Origin: Castanea sativa
Taxonomy: Eukaryota > Streptophyta > Magnoliopsida > Fagales > Fagaceae
DNA: 64,000 nt
Direction: 5' to 3'
NCBI RefSeq assembly: GCF_040712315.1
Contig: NC_134013.1
Location: forward strand, 37,769,501 to 37,833,500
In this document: positions 36,978-49,537 of the stretch, piece by piece
Position numbering within the stretch: position 1 is the first letter of the stretch
How the letters are laid out: each line of letters begins with the position of its first letter
Notes under the pieces: generated by a model
Told to the model about the DNA's origin: nothing
Database searches by the model: none
What the model saw: only the letters and a program-made list of their open reading frames with translations
Translations under genes and position numbers: made by a program

Positions 36978-39900
36978 CAAAAATAGAAATTGATGCCTGT
37001 ATGATGGAGAAATTCCATGGACTTTGAAATGATCAAATCAAATATTGGCTCAAAGTCAGCTGACCTAAATTTTTAAATTTATTTTATATCTGACCCTACA
37101 TTTTAAGAAACCAAATAGAAAAATTTCTTATTGTACATGTGTGTGTGAGAGAGAGTCTTTTGGAGCGTAACACTCCATCCACTCAAGTCAATACATGTGG
37201 CAGAATAATATATGTCCACACATTTCTGTAAAACAAGTTTAAAAAAGAAAAAATAAAGAGAGGGGGGGGGGGGGGGGGGTGGATCATACAGCATTTCTTC
37301 ATTTTAATGGCACTAGCCTTTGTACTCCATATTGGAATGTTTTCTGTTAATTCATCATTATTATTGTCCCACTGTTTTCTGAACTATTGCATTAAGACTG
37401 AAACACTGCGTTAATAAAATGGTTCGACAGCTAGTGACTTGAAGAAATATAAGCTTTAAAACTTCGATTCAAGTATCTACCACCAACATCTTTCCACTCT
37501 TTTCCATCAATGAGAGTGGAGATGAAAATAGAAGCTGCTTGCATGCTCACCTTGGTCATGCCAGAAGTCAACAATACATTTTGAGTGGCCCCACTCTCCG
37601 AGCTATCCAGGAAAGGAAAGCTGTGCACAAAACCACCTGCAGGAAACCTCGCAATGTCTGTTCCAGATGCATATCGACTCTGCTCACCGTCAATAGAAAA
37701 ATCACCATTCAGAATCTTATCTCCAAAAGCAATCCCGAATGGACCCAAAAGATCATTCAATGCTGGAACATTTGCACCTCCAGTAACTGGAGTCCACCAG
37801 CTGCGTGTGTTATCATCAAAAAATCTCATTTTAACCATTGTGTCCACATTATACCACTCAGCAAACACAGCCAGCCCCAACCCAGTATTCATGACATCAT
37901 CCCTCAGTTTTTCAATCTCCTCCTCAAAGTACTCATCTTCAAGGTCTACCATCAGAAGTGTCCCATATTGGCTAGCATCAAAGCATGTAAGAGGAGAACC
38001 AAGAGTTTCAACATGGTATCCGGCATCTCGTAACATGTTGAACATAATGTGAAAATTTGTATGCAGGTGATCTCCATGCCAGTCGAGAATGTCATTACGA
38101 ACATCTAGAGAGTCTCTTGGTATGTAACCAGGAGGATACTTGATACTGTGGAACTGATCCCATAAAATTCGTTTGGATCTTGGTGGTGTTGGAACCACTT
38201 TCAACTTTAAATGAAGCACACATGTACTGATTCGAGGGCTCTTCTCTCCTTGAGGTGGACTGTAAACCTGAAGAGTGACATTGCCTTCAATCTCTCCAGA
38301 AAACTGGGAACCTTCCTCCTTAATTTGCATGTGAAGTGCTAGATAACCAGTCCAAGGCCAGATGACCTCCGAAAATGTAAAGTGAATGCTTAAAAGATTC
38401 CCTTCATCATTGGAAGGATGCCACATTGGGGGGCTTTCAACATAGCCAATTACACCCATCCCATTAAGAATAGTGGCATTAAAGATGACAGGCATGGCAC
38501 CTGCATAGAGTGGTTGACGACAAAAAGGCCAGGAGTACGGGCAATCTGTATAATCCAGAACACCAGGAAAGATGCTTGCCCGCGGTTGGTAGTTCTTAAG
38601 GATTTCAAATGATTCTAACCTGACACAAGTTAAAAACTAGAACTTACAACAAGAAGACAAGATATATTGATACTTCTGTACACACACATACATATATATA
38701 AGAAAAGAAAAGAATATATATAAATGATAACACATGCACAGAAACAACTACCAGCCGAGAAACAAATCTGCACATAAAACCAACAGTCCAGCTAACTAGG
38801 AAAACTTACTCTTTTTTTTTTATAGGTAATCAGAAAACTATTATTAAAGAAAAAAAAAAAGAAAAGTACAAGTTGTTCATGATGATGAACAACAAGAAAA
38901 AAAAAAAAAACAAACAGCACAGCAAAAAGAGAAATCAAGAAACTAAGCTAAGGGAAAACATAAACTCAGAGAGAAAAGAACAATCAGTAAAACCCCAACA
39001 ACGAGACCACTCCAAAAGACTACGTTGGCATAAAACTTTTAACTCATCCAACGTCTTCTCATTATCCTCAAAGGAACGACGATTTCATTCCAACCACAAA
39101 ATCCACATTAAGCACCCTAGAACCAAATTCCAAATGTCCGAATTATGTTTCCCAAGCCACTGATGCCAACAAGATAACAAACCCGCCATTGACCTGGCAT
39201 AATCCAATAAATACCAAAAGCCTGAAGCATAAAAGTCCATAGGGAATGGATAACAGGACAATGAAGAAGAAGGTGGTCTACCGATTCCCCATCACAACAC
39301 ATACAACACCGAGTAGCCAACAGGCGACCCCCAAGCATTAGATTATCCAAAGTGAGGATACGACCATGTGCAGCTGTCCACAAAAAGAACGCCATTGGCC
39401 TAGGAATCTTTGGTTTCCAAACACCTTTCCAAAAAAACAAAAAATTCAAAGCGCCCCGAATCGCATGGTAATAAGACCGAATATCAAACTTACTATCCCC
39501 TTTTAGCCGCCAATCAAGAGTATCACTCCTATCATCCCGAGGGATACGAGTTTGGATAAGACGAAGTAGAGAATAGGATACAGCTAGTTCCCAATCTTCA
39601 AAAGCTCTATAAAACCTTAAATCCCATACTCTAACAGTACCCACTTCTGGAATCCACAAAACCTCAGAGATACAATCACCCTTGACTGCTGAACACACAT
39701 AGAGCTCAGGATAGAGATCTTAGATTATTATCACCAATCCACCTATCATGCTAAAAGCGGATATGAGTGTCTTCACCCACTACAAAAGACAGATGCTTAG
39801 AGAAGCTCTCCCGCCCTCCATTAATGCTTCTCCAAAGTCCACACCCATGAGTCCTCTTGCACACTTTAGTACACCACCCCCCTTGACCCTCACCATATTT

Positions 39901-42900
39901 TATGGAGATAACTCGCCGCCAAAGATGGGAAACTTCATGACCATATCTCCACAACCATTTCCCTAATAAAGCTTGATTAAGAGACACCACACTTCTTATC
40001 CCCAAACCACTCATCTCGACGGGTAGACACACCTTTTCCCAAGCCACCAAAAGATATTTGAAACTCCCCTCAGAAGACCCCCAAAGAAAGTTCAGTTGAA
40101 TACTTTCCAATCTAGCAGCCACAAATTCAGGAATGGTAAAAAGAGATAAAGGGTACGTTGGGAGGCTTGAAAGAGTACTCTTTAGTAACATGAGCCTACC
40201 ACCCTTAGATAAATAGAGACGCTTCCAACCAGATAACTTCTTCTCCATCTTCTCCAAAATAGGATTCCAAATCGAAGCTGTTTTAAAAGAAGTCCCCAAC
40301 GGCATCCCCAAATATTTCATAGGCAAACTGCCCACTCTACATTGAAGCATATTAGCCAATACATCTAGATTATTCACCTCCCCAACAGGGACAATCTCAC
40401 TTTTCCCACTACCACCACCACAGTTATCGGCTCCACTGATGTCCCACGGCAGGAAAAGAAGCCCAGAATCATTATGACTGAGACCAACAGAAGCCACTGA
40501 CCTCGACTATACCACCACTTCGTGGTGGTCACTAAAAACCTCATCTCAATCTTCCCCTTCCCCAAACTCAGTACCTATCTCGTTACCCAACTCAGACAAA
40601 GGGGAAAAACGATTATGTTACACCCACTAATCCAACATGTCTGAAGAACCCACCTTGCCGGAGTCGGGATCCAACACGAAGAGGTGACGCCCACTCTCCA
40701 TGCCTCTTTCAACACCCGGTGCACCGGAGTCCACCATCGGCGTGCACCCATCAAACTCCAGCTCATAAACATGGGCTAAAAGCCCTTTATCCTTACCTTT
40801 AGAATCTGCCACAGGTTGGGCCACCGTCGCACTTACCGCTGCAATGGGACTAGCACTCTCCAAACAGACTAACGGTGAGACCACCGAGGCACCATGGGCC
40901 GAGTCGACGTTGAGGGCAGAGTCATAGAGTTCCTGATCTAGCACCGCTACGCTCTCTAGCGACTCGGAATCTCCGCTCAAATTACCTCTCGAGTTCTCAC
41001 CTAAGACCCACGTTGACTGAGCATCAAACTTAACTTGTAAAAAGATGGGCTTGACCAAATTGCCCTTCTTAAGTGAAGGCACTTGCACCACAGGTTGGGC
41101 TTCATCCAGCCCACCTTTTCGTTTTGTGACTTCTGGCCCAACACTTAAATCCTTGGGCCAGCTGATCTCCTTAGCATCCATACAAGTCACAACACGCCTC
41201 CCTCCCTCAGGCTTGCACACCCTCAAAGCTAACAAAGCAGGAATCAACGTAAACTTGAAAGCCCGCGTGGGTCTGCCATAAAAAGCTGAACCATTGCCAT
41301 TTATAGCTGAACCATTTTCAAAAGAACCTCCATGAATCACGTTCTGCCCCCATTTAGATCCTTTTTTTTTAAAATTCCTAATCTTCTGCTGATTACCATA
41401 ATTAGACATACTCTTCCCACTCCGGCCACCACCAGCAAGCTTACCACCTCCACCACCATTATTTAAAGAAACTTTGGCCAGAGATACCGGTTTAGCACCA
41501 GAGCAAAAAATCCTAAGCTCTTTCTGAAACAAAGACCAGCCAGCTCTATTAGAGCTTGCAGGTATCATTATACAACCTCTCCTAGACCCTCCAAAATATA
41601 CTGCAATAACAACAAACAGACCAGCTTTGTTAGATCTCCCACAGAACTCTAACAACTTCCCATTTTCCCTGAATCTCTTGCAAAGTAAAACATGGCCAGG
41701 CACCCAATCTCGCATAACTTCGAGACAAGAAAGTATCCAATCCAAGCCCTACGTCCAACCCAAATAGAGCTCTTAACATTCCGACGTGTCTCATGTAAAG
41801 CATACGAATCAGACCGCCCCCCATCAAAAGAAAAAGAAAACAGTTTTGCATCAATATGAAATGACCTCTTGCTGCCTCTAAGGACAGAGGATAGAGGTTT
41901 AGGAGGGATGTTTTGAGAGGTTTCTATGGAAGGAGAACTAGGTATGGTTAAAGGTGCAGGTACAAGAGTGGCCTGTTTAGGCAAAACTTGGTTAGACCCC
42001 TGAGGTGGTGGGGAAGGGGAGGGCAAAGGCAGTGGTGGAGGAGGGGGATAAGGATATGGGAAAAACCCAAAGTGTGGAGGAAAGCATATGGGGGAGGGAG
42101 AAGGAAAATGTGAGGGTGGAAAAAAAGGAAAGAAGGTGATGGTTGAGGGAGAGCGAGAGGGAGAGGGTGAGGCTGGGGTGGGGGGGAGCAAGAGTCATGG
42201 CATTAAAAAGTTTAACCCTTCTTACTTATAAAATAAAAAAATTTGTAGGACATTCATGATGTCCAAAAAAAAAAGTTTTGCTGTGGAAAACTTACAGATC
42301 AACTCTGCCTGCACCCTGCTCATACATATTGGGACCTGATAGCTTCGCAGCTCCCTCAACCAATGCTTGTTTCATGCTGGCTGGATTTAAAATGTCTTGC
42401 CGACTGCTTTCAGGGATGACACTAACAAGCAAGCATACAACACCAGCAACCACAGGACTTGCCACACTAGTGCCTGATAAACTCTTACAACCAGTACTGA
42501 TCTTGGATCCCATAATCTCCCGTCCATATGCGACAACATCTGGCTTCACACGACCATAACTGTAAAGGCAAAAGTTACATAGTTAAAGCTTTGCACACTC
42601 ATCAGCATAAACAAAGCCAACACATACTGCAATGAACCAGACTGAAGTTCCAAATATGAAATTGCAAGTCTTGTTAAGAGAAGCACCAAGGACAAGGGAC
42701 AAGTTATGGCAAGCACAGTCAGTATCACCTTAAAAAATAAAAGGGGGGGGGGGGGGCTGGCACAAGGAATATTTTCTATGAGTAAGCTAGGACTGAACCA
42801 GTTAACAAGCAGGAATCTAAGTAAGATGTGTTACATAACCAAGAAACCTGACGAAAAGAATGAAAAAATATTTGATTAAAAAAGGTCTTGAGTGGGTGAA

Positions 42901-45900
42901 AATGCAACTCTCCATTCTAGAGCGTATCATTAATTTTAAATCTAAGAAACACAGACATGCCAAAAGGCCCAGCATGTCCATGTCGGACACAGACACGAAT
43001 GGGACATGCCTGCCCATGTGTCCATGGAGCAACAAATAATTTAATTGGACAACGCTGGGACATGGGCGCGAAAATGCAACTCTCCATTTTAGAGAGTATC
43101 ATTAATTTTAAATCTAAGAAACACAGACATGCCAAAAGGCCCAGCATGTCCGTGTTGGACACAGACACGAACAGGACATGCCTGCCCATGTGTCCATGGA
43201 GCAACAAATAATTTAATTGGACAAGGCTGGGACATGGGCGCGATAAGGTCCAAACATGGGATTGAACAAAATTGAATAAGAATAAGGATTTTTGACATCC
43301 TAGCAAGATCTGAGCCATCAATTGCCTTTACAGTTGTAAACAATTGACATTTCTCTATTTTTGTCACTCTAGAATGATCACCACTCTCTCTCTTGATTTT
43401 ATTATCCGTTGATTGATCACTCTCGCACTCAATCTCAACTCCGGCAACACTCATTGGCATGCTCTTTGCTCACCAACGCTCATCACCAGGAATGGCAATT
43501 CCTTCCCTCATCAATCTCTCATTCTCATATATTTATTCTTCCTTTTTCCTTTGAGTTCCTGATGGTTTACTTATGGTTTTATTTACTAAATGACAAACTG
43601 CATATAGTGTTAAGCACTTCAATGTTTTTAGCAATATTTTATTATGTAATTTAGTTACATTTATTTTGATTATTATTACTAAGTATTGGGGTTTAAGTGA
43701 AAGCTCAGGGGTAATGGCATCCCCTGCTAAATAACAAATTGCAAATAGTGTTAAGCACTTAAATGTTTTTAGTAATAATTTATCATGTATTTTAGTTACA
43801 TTTGTTTTAATTATTATTTCTAAGTATTTAGGTTTAGGTGAAAGTTTAGAGGTAATGGCATTCTTTGTGGTGCACCATGTTTGTGGTTCAAATTGTACCT
43901 CCCCCATCCCCACTATCTATCTATCTATCAAATAAATAAATAAAAATTACTACTAAGTATTATCACTCCGGTATTACAATAGTAGAGCACATAGATAAAC
44001 ATTTAGTTTTTATCTTTATTTTAGTTGATTTATACTCTTATTTTATCCTCTAAGCATCATTTTATGGGAGTGAACATAACGTTTGTTATCTATAATTGGT
44101 TTTAAATTAATTTTAGAAATATTTTCAAATGTTTTAATAGCTATTACTTATTTTATAAAAGCTAAAATAAACATAAAATATACATAAATATAAAATATTT
44201 ATTAATTTATTAATTACCCTACCCCAGATGTCTCATGTCCTAGTTTTTCAAAATTTGCCGTGTCACCTCCTGTTTGTGTTCATGACTGTGCTTTCTTAGT
44301 TTATAAGTTTCTATCATGCCCGCTCCAATAAGCTACCATACAATATAATATGGACCCACTCGCTAATACGGAACCCCTATAAGGATGGTATTGGAGGATG
44401 ACGGGACAGCACAAAAACTAGAAGTTCTTTTAAAATGAAGAGGGGATCCTCACACACTAAAATTGGTTTTTCACTTTTTCTTAACAGGGTAAAATTTAGA
44501 ATACCTGAGCTACAAAAGCTTAAATCCTTCAATAAAGTTTAGGTCCGATAGATGTACAACTTTACACCAACAGATAATAAAATAATAAATGCTAAATCAG
44601 AAAGCAACTTAGAGGAAGATAGTACCAGCTCAGCTTTCACAAATTTAACTTTTGCTTGCATAATTGGCAGGATGTCCTTTGCATGCAATGTCAAGTCACT
44701 CTAAAATCCAGACAGGTAGAAGGGAGGAAAGGGGAGGAAACCAAAATGATTCCTGGACACGGGATGGCTAACAGTAAGATAATCAGTAAAAGATTAAAGA
44801 GGCAACCGAATCTATATGTATGTGCAGTATATGAGCAGCTAAGCTGCAAACATATAGGTTTATAGGCTTGGTTCAGGAGCAAGTCTATTGTCAGATACAT
44901 GCAACAACCCGAGTCATTATACATAAAAGACTAGATTGTCTAATCCATCTGTATACATCACAGACTTGATTGTGTAAGTTTACAGTATATCTTCCTCCAT
45001 AACTAGAAGTAGAAGAAATACTACGTTCAACCATGTAGACCCAATATAAAATTACCCCATAGGCCATAGCAGCCAAATACTTTTAGTATTGCTAAACAGG
45101 ACAGAACACACACACACGCAAATAAAGAAAGGGGAAAAAAAAAAAAAAAAGCAGTGACATTTATTTTAACCACCCAACAAAAAAGAAATAATATTCCAGA
45201 CACATTTAAGTTCTAAGAAATGAATTATTATACAGTACCCATGAGGAATCTCCCAAGTGCTCATGCCACGTGAGGAAAATGAGGCTATGTGGTCACTGTA
45301 GTCAATGCCACCAACACCGATGACATCGCTTTGGTCTGCTGGATTGTTTAAAGTGCCATAAAGTGGCCCATCATTTCCAATTGCCGAGACCATAATTATG
45401 TTATTTGCTGTTATTTCCCAAACCTAGAGAACAAAGCAACACAGCCATGTGAAAGGAAAATAAAAGTGAGCCACAATGATAAGTTTTAACAACCAAACAA
45501 TAATTTGAAAATTGAGTGGTTCCAGCATTTTGATGGAAGCAAGGGAATTAGCAGGAATTACATTGGCACAGAACAAGGCATGTAAAACATAACAAGTTTT
45601 TTTATAGGTAATGAAGATGATATGATTCTGAAGTTCTTCGACAGTTGGGCAAATTATGAATTCCATATTACCTCAAACAGAGTAAATAAACCATGCAGAA
45701 AATAGGCAGAACCAATTATTAAAATATTTTCCATTACCTTACAAAACAAAGTAATACATCCCCCACCCCTCCAAACCCCTTTTTTTCTCCTGAAACCTAT
45801 TATATCTATTATATTAGGTCATACAAATTCAATAAGCCAATGATGTCTTACCTTCTCCACAAATGGGAGATCCAAGTAATCAGGTCCACCTATGCTCAAA

Positions 45901-47707
45901 TTTAGTACATCCATATTGGTTGCAATAGCATAGTTGAACGCATCAAGGAACCATGATGTGTATGATACCTGCAATAGGCTGAATAAAAGTTTCTCATAGT
46001 CTTGCCAAATTTTCTTGAATAGATCAAATGTCAGACATAAAAATATAGTTGAAAATAGAGCCCAAGACACATATAAAAGATTTCTCAATTTTGTAAGCAT
46101 TTCAAAATCCTACGGATTGTATCAAAAAAAAAAAAATCCTACGGATGAACTACAAAGCAGAATGCACATGATAAATGTGCATCTTGGAACCAAATATAGA
46201 GGATAGAAAGTGAAATGTAAATGCAGCTACATGTCACAACAGCGTAGATGGAACTCTAAATATAAGAGCACAAAAGCAGTAACACACGTCCAATTTGCAT
46301 TACCTGTGCATCAGTAAACACGCGAAAAGCATAAATCTCTGTATCTGGAGCAAAACCGAGACACTCTGCATCTCCACCAGCAATAACACCAGCAACAAAT
46401 GTCCCATGTCCAAGATTGTCATTTAGCGTATCCTCATTGGTCCAATTTGTTCGCTCCTAAATACAACCTCAAATTTTAGTAATCAACTCCCGTAAAGCCT
46501 CATTAAGAAGAAGTACATTTAAAGCTTGTAGCAAAAATAAAAAGAAAATTATGAAAACTAGACATGGAAATGCAGAAACACAAGAATACTCCCAACACAT
46601 TCATCCAACTGGCAATACCTTGATATTACGAAAATGTGGGTGATTAGCTCGAATCCCAGTGTCAAATATGGCCATTTTGACCTTAGCACCAGTATACCCT
46701 TTTGACCAAAGGGCATCCGCGCCAAACAAGGAAGTGACTTGAGATCTCTACAACAATAAAATGGATCACAGAACATAAAATAAAACATTCAGAATTTGAA
46801 TAGAACATATATCTTTCTTCCACATTAGAATTTAGAAGCTCATGCATCCACACAAATACATATAGACTTGTACGAAGTTGATTGGTGTCGCTTTGGAAAT
46901 ACAATATCGATTGCACATACCAGAACCATATAAACTATCAGAAGAATAGAACGAATGCTCCATATCAAATTTCAGACTCTTCATATCTTACAACCAAAAT
47001 ATCGTTTTTAAAATAAATTAATTTTTCAAAATTTTATTCCCTTCCCTTCCCTTTCCCTCAATTTTCCCACGAACCAAACAGAAACCAAAAAACGAGGATA
47101 GGACAAGAATTACCTGCATAAAAAGCTGGCGCCCCCATCTAATCGAAGAATTGCTAATTGGGGAATGATACTCGCCCTCGCTAAACGACATCGCAGTGAA
47201 AATTTTCCCTGGTCGCTTCTTCCCATCCACGAAAGCACCAACTCTAGCACTAGCCTTAGACCTAGACCTAGACCTAGACCTCGTCTTCTTCGCAAGCAAA
47301 TCCCTCCTCCTGTAGCTAAAATCCGCATTCACATCCTTCACCAGCCCCAACCTCTGAATCTCCCCGATCACACTCTCTCTCGCGGACTCCTGGATCGAGA
47401 CCAAGCCGAAATCGGTGGGGTACTTGGCGGCCGGGTTGTTGCGCTCGATCCATTTCCAGCGGTCGGATCGGATCTTGGATTCGAGATAAGCCCTGTGCTC
47501 CTCCGCGGGCTTGTATTGGAGGAACCGAACGATGTAATTGTTTCGAATCGGAGGGGATGAAATTGAATGGGATTGCGAGGAATTTAGGGTTAGGGTTTGA
47601 GATGGGAAAATGGAGGGTTTGAAATGGAGGAGAGAGAGAGAGATTGAGATGAAGAGGAAGAGGAAAGAGAGTGAGAAGGTAGAGGAAGAAATTGGGTGAG
47701 CGATCAT
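36095..47707 (-). CDS. SBT6.1: Site-1 protease (subtilase SBT6.1), ten exons, intact
   Basis: Exons: 47707-47114, 46747-46619, 46456-46304, 45968-45852, 45423-45239, 42559-42296, 38619-37551, 36888-36433, 36337-36277 and 36186-36095. All nine introns are GT-AG and phases agree, giving 1,039 residues, the usual length for plant S1P. Order: hydrophobic signal sequence (about 8-30), prodomain, S8 peptidase with Asp227 (AIFDTGI), His258 (LGHGTFVAG), oxyanion Asn348 (AIGNDGP) and Ser424 ([10 protein letters not shown]), a long lumenal region, one membrane helix ([18 protein letters not shown]), and a short basic cytosolic tail (RQKRRRRRK). Known role of the family: a Golgi serine protease that cuts membrane-bound bZIP factors in stress signalling and some secreted precursors. 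The start is the first ATG before the signal sequence. No stop or frameshift was seen. It is the only clearly functional gene here. Confidence 0.96.
36928..36973. repeat. (AT)n microsatellite in S1P intron 7
   Basis: About 23 AT units lie just upstream of exon 8 in the gene's direction, about 40 bases from the acceptor at 36889. A homopolymer G run sits in the same intron near 37,262-37,279. Confidence 0.9.
37262..37279. repeat. Poly-G run (about 18) in S1P intron 7
   Basis: An uninterrupted G tract on the plus strand, so C-rich on the gene's coding strand. A shorter run of about 13 G lies in intron 5 near 42,744. Confidence 0.85.
39117..40497 (-). pseudogene. LINE ORF2 C-terminal remnant (reverse transcriptase end and zinc region)
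   Basis: Two frames, 40497-39751 and 39698-39117, separated by a short gap with a frame change. The first starts within the RT C-terminal half; the YADD motif and everything before it are absent. The second contains the cysteine/histidine zinc motif C..C......H..LHC. The N-terminal endonuclease is also absent. No activity is possible from this copy. Confidence 0.8.
40627..42191 (-). pseudogene. LINE ORF1 (nucleic-acid-binding-like protein)
   Basis: Two overlapping frames, 42191-41649 and 41745-40627, with a shift near 41,740. The first starts with a long proline/serine tract and then [15 protein letters not shown], a pattern seen at the start of plant LINE ORF1 proteins. The second has a short conserved block ([11 protein letters not shown]), then low-complexity glycine and asparagine sequence and an acidic tail. 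It would bind element RNA. Broken by the frameshift. Confidence 0.65.
42880..44270. repeat. Repeat insertion in S1P intron 5, with a tandem duplication
   Basis: A block of about 175 bp occurs twice (about 42,893-43,066 and 43,075-43,250). Both copies carry CTCTCCATT, GACATGCCAAAAGGCCCAGC, GGACACAGACACGAA and GGACATGCC. A second repeat pair lies at about 43,560-43,700 and 43,720-43,860 (AAATGACAAACTGCA-like, GTGTTAAGCACTT, TTTAGTTACATTT). Its right end (about 44,218-44,280) resembles the sequence near 63,440-63,500. I do not know the family. Non-autonomous DNA element debris is one possibility. Confidence 0.55.
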
Positions 47708-48629
47708 GACGGAGAAAGTGTTATGGATTCATACATTGATTTATTTTTGGCGGGAAACAATATCCCACATCGAAAATTGTTAGGGTGGTATTATTATGGT
47801 ATGGATTGGGAATCCAAAAACAACTGGTTGGTTTTTATAGAAAAAACAGAAACAGTTCAAAGAAAGAAGACCCTATTTTTTGCGCGAAGGCTGTCTTTGG
47901 GATAACGGAAATGAAAACGTTGACTCAATGAGCTTAGGATGAGACTCGAGAGACAGATAGAGACAGTCAGAGAGAGAGGAGAGAAGTTTGGAGTTTCAAG
48001 AGTGCCGAGACGTGATTGAAGCGTTAAATACGTTACGTTATGCTTACGACGGAGACTGGGAGCACTGCTTATCTTAGTATTCAAGTGAGTGTCTCGGGAG
48101 GTTTTTTTTTTCATTTATTATAATTTTCAGAACAATTTCGTTAGATAAGCATGCTTATAAAACATATTTGTAAATTAGTATTCAAAGACAAGGGTCTATT
48201 TGGCAGCATAGTTATAACACATTTTAAACAACATTATACACATTTTTTCATTCACACGTATATCAAAAAAACACCCAAACAATATAACTCAAACTCCTCT
48301 CTCAAACACCCCTAAAAGTCTCCTGTCAAAGACTCGAGCTCCAAAAAACAAAAAAACAAGCCCAATCTCTGCAGAAAACAAACCCAATCTCAGCCAGTGG
48401 CCAACAAACACTACTTGCTGCCGAGATCAAATCTCTCAAAAAATGTTCACCACCCTAGGTTTGTGTTCTGATTTAGGTATGAAGAAATGGACTTTTTTTT
48501 TTTTTGTTGAAGTGTTCGAGAAATGGATTTGGATGCTTAATAAAGGGGAAGAAGAGATCTGAAGAAAGAAGAGAGAAGAAAGCTAGAGAAAGAAGGATTT
48601 TTTTTTTGTTTTGAAAATAACTATAAAAT
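47708..48629. promoter_or_regulatory. S1P upstream region with an E2F-like site
   Basis: The 900 bp upstream of the S1P start has no other gene. The plus strand reads GGCGGGAAA at 47,749-47,757, so the gene's strand has TTTCCCGCC about 45 bp before the ATG. This matches the E2F consensus TTTSSCGC. A TCCCACATCG word is next to it. No TATA box can be placed with confidence. Confidence 0.35.
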
Positions 48630-49170
48630 CCAAAGTATTTTGTTAGTTAGCCAAGGTTTGAAAGTATTTTGGTATCTAACAAATCGAGTGTTTTACTCTT
48701 GATTTTGGGGTTATAAATTGAGTATATTGCTCTCGATTTTCCCATTGCGCCAGCAACTGAGGTGGACAAAGTGTCCACGTAGGCCTAGAAATTAAGTTCA
48801 TTGGACTCGGTTTGGTTTAAAGGAAATCGAGCCCTGGGGACTCGATTTAGTTTAAATGGAAACCAAGCTTCTGAACTCAATTTCAGTTCAACCCTCCACG
48901 TGTCCGCTCAAACATTACTCAAACTCAAACACTCAACAGATCACACTCAAATTCAAACGCACCGAGTCCTCACAGTCTCTCACTCTCACTCTTCAAACCT
49001 CGCGCCACTCTTCAAACCCTCACTCTTACTCTTCAAACCCTCACTCTCACTCTTCAAACTCTCACTCTCCTTCAAACCTCGCACCGCGCCACTGCTCAAC
49101 CTCATCACTCTTCAAACTCTCACTCTTAGTCTTCAAACCTCGCGCCACTGCTCAACCTCAATCTGAAGGT
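48630..49170 (+). repeat. Outer element, left terminal inverted repeat
   Basis: The first about 250 bp are clearly inverted relative to 61,370-61,600. The rest is 'CTCACTCTTCAAAC' low-complexity sequence whose counterpart near 61,030-61,130 is GA-rich. Confidence 0.8.
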
Positions 49171-49499
49171 AGGTACCCCTTCTCAATCTGTTTGCTTTGA
49201 TTAGATCAAAATAATTTTTTATTATTATTAATGTTCCAGATTTATTTCTTTTTTCTGGGTTTGCTTTAGATACATCATATATGTGTTCTTGTTACACTAT
49301 AGGCTTTTTATTTGGCTTGAAATTTTGTAGTGTTAATTACATTTCATTGGAAGTGGAAAAAACCCACCCAATGATCGTAGATAGGCATTCATAACAAAAC
49401 CATTTTGATTGTGATGAGCCTATAGTGGAGGTGTGAATGTGATGAGGGGAGTATTAGTATCATGCTGCAATGGAAGTTGGTGAGCATTCATTTATCAAT

Positions 49500-49537
<38 letters not shown>

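Larger units (their letters stand above)
38812..42200 (-). mobile_element. LINE (L1-type) inserted in S1P intron 6, internally deleted
   Basis: On the minus strand: proline-rich and ORF1-like sequence (42,191-40,627), then the C-terminal part of reverse transcriptase (about 40,410-39,751: [41 protein letters not shown]). After that comes the zinc-binding RT-associated region (39,698-39,117: [39 protein letters not shown]), and an A-run at the 3' end (T's at 38,812-38,821). Endonuclease and the RT catalytic core are missing. Frameshifts lie near 41,740 and 39,720. It is in the same orientation as the host gene. No clear target duplication was found. The 5' end is approximate. Confidence 0.88.

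Noticed and set aside
36397..36978. A 193-residue frame starting with a run of isoleucine and tyrosine
   Set aside because: The start is an (AT)n microsatellite read through intron 7. Only the part from 36,888 down is S1P exon 8.
37431..37550. Extension of S1P exon 7 to residues ending in a stop
   Set aside because: The extension reads through a GT donor at 37,550. Using the splice to 36,888 keeps the S1P frame and gives the known C-terminal part.
41649..42191. Proline-rich minus-strand frame that could look like a cell-wall extensin
   Set aside because: Its later part has the LINE ORF1 pattern and it lies at the 5' end of the LINE in S1P intron 6, so it belongs to that element.
42957..43460. 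Histidine/proline/cysteine-rich frames with repeats
   Set aside because: Shadows of the duplicated intron repeat in S1P intron 5.
45598..45625. TTTTTTTATAGGTAAT word like the LINE 3' end
   Set aside because: Too short to call as a separate LINE copy; it could be chance in an AT-rich intron.
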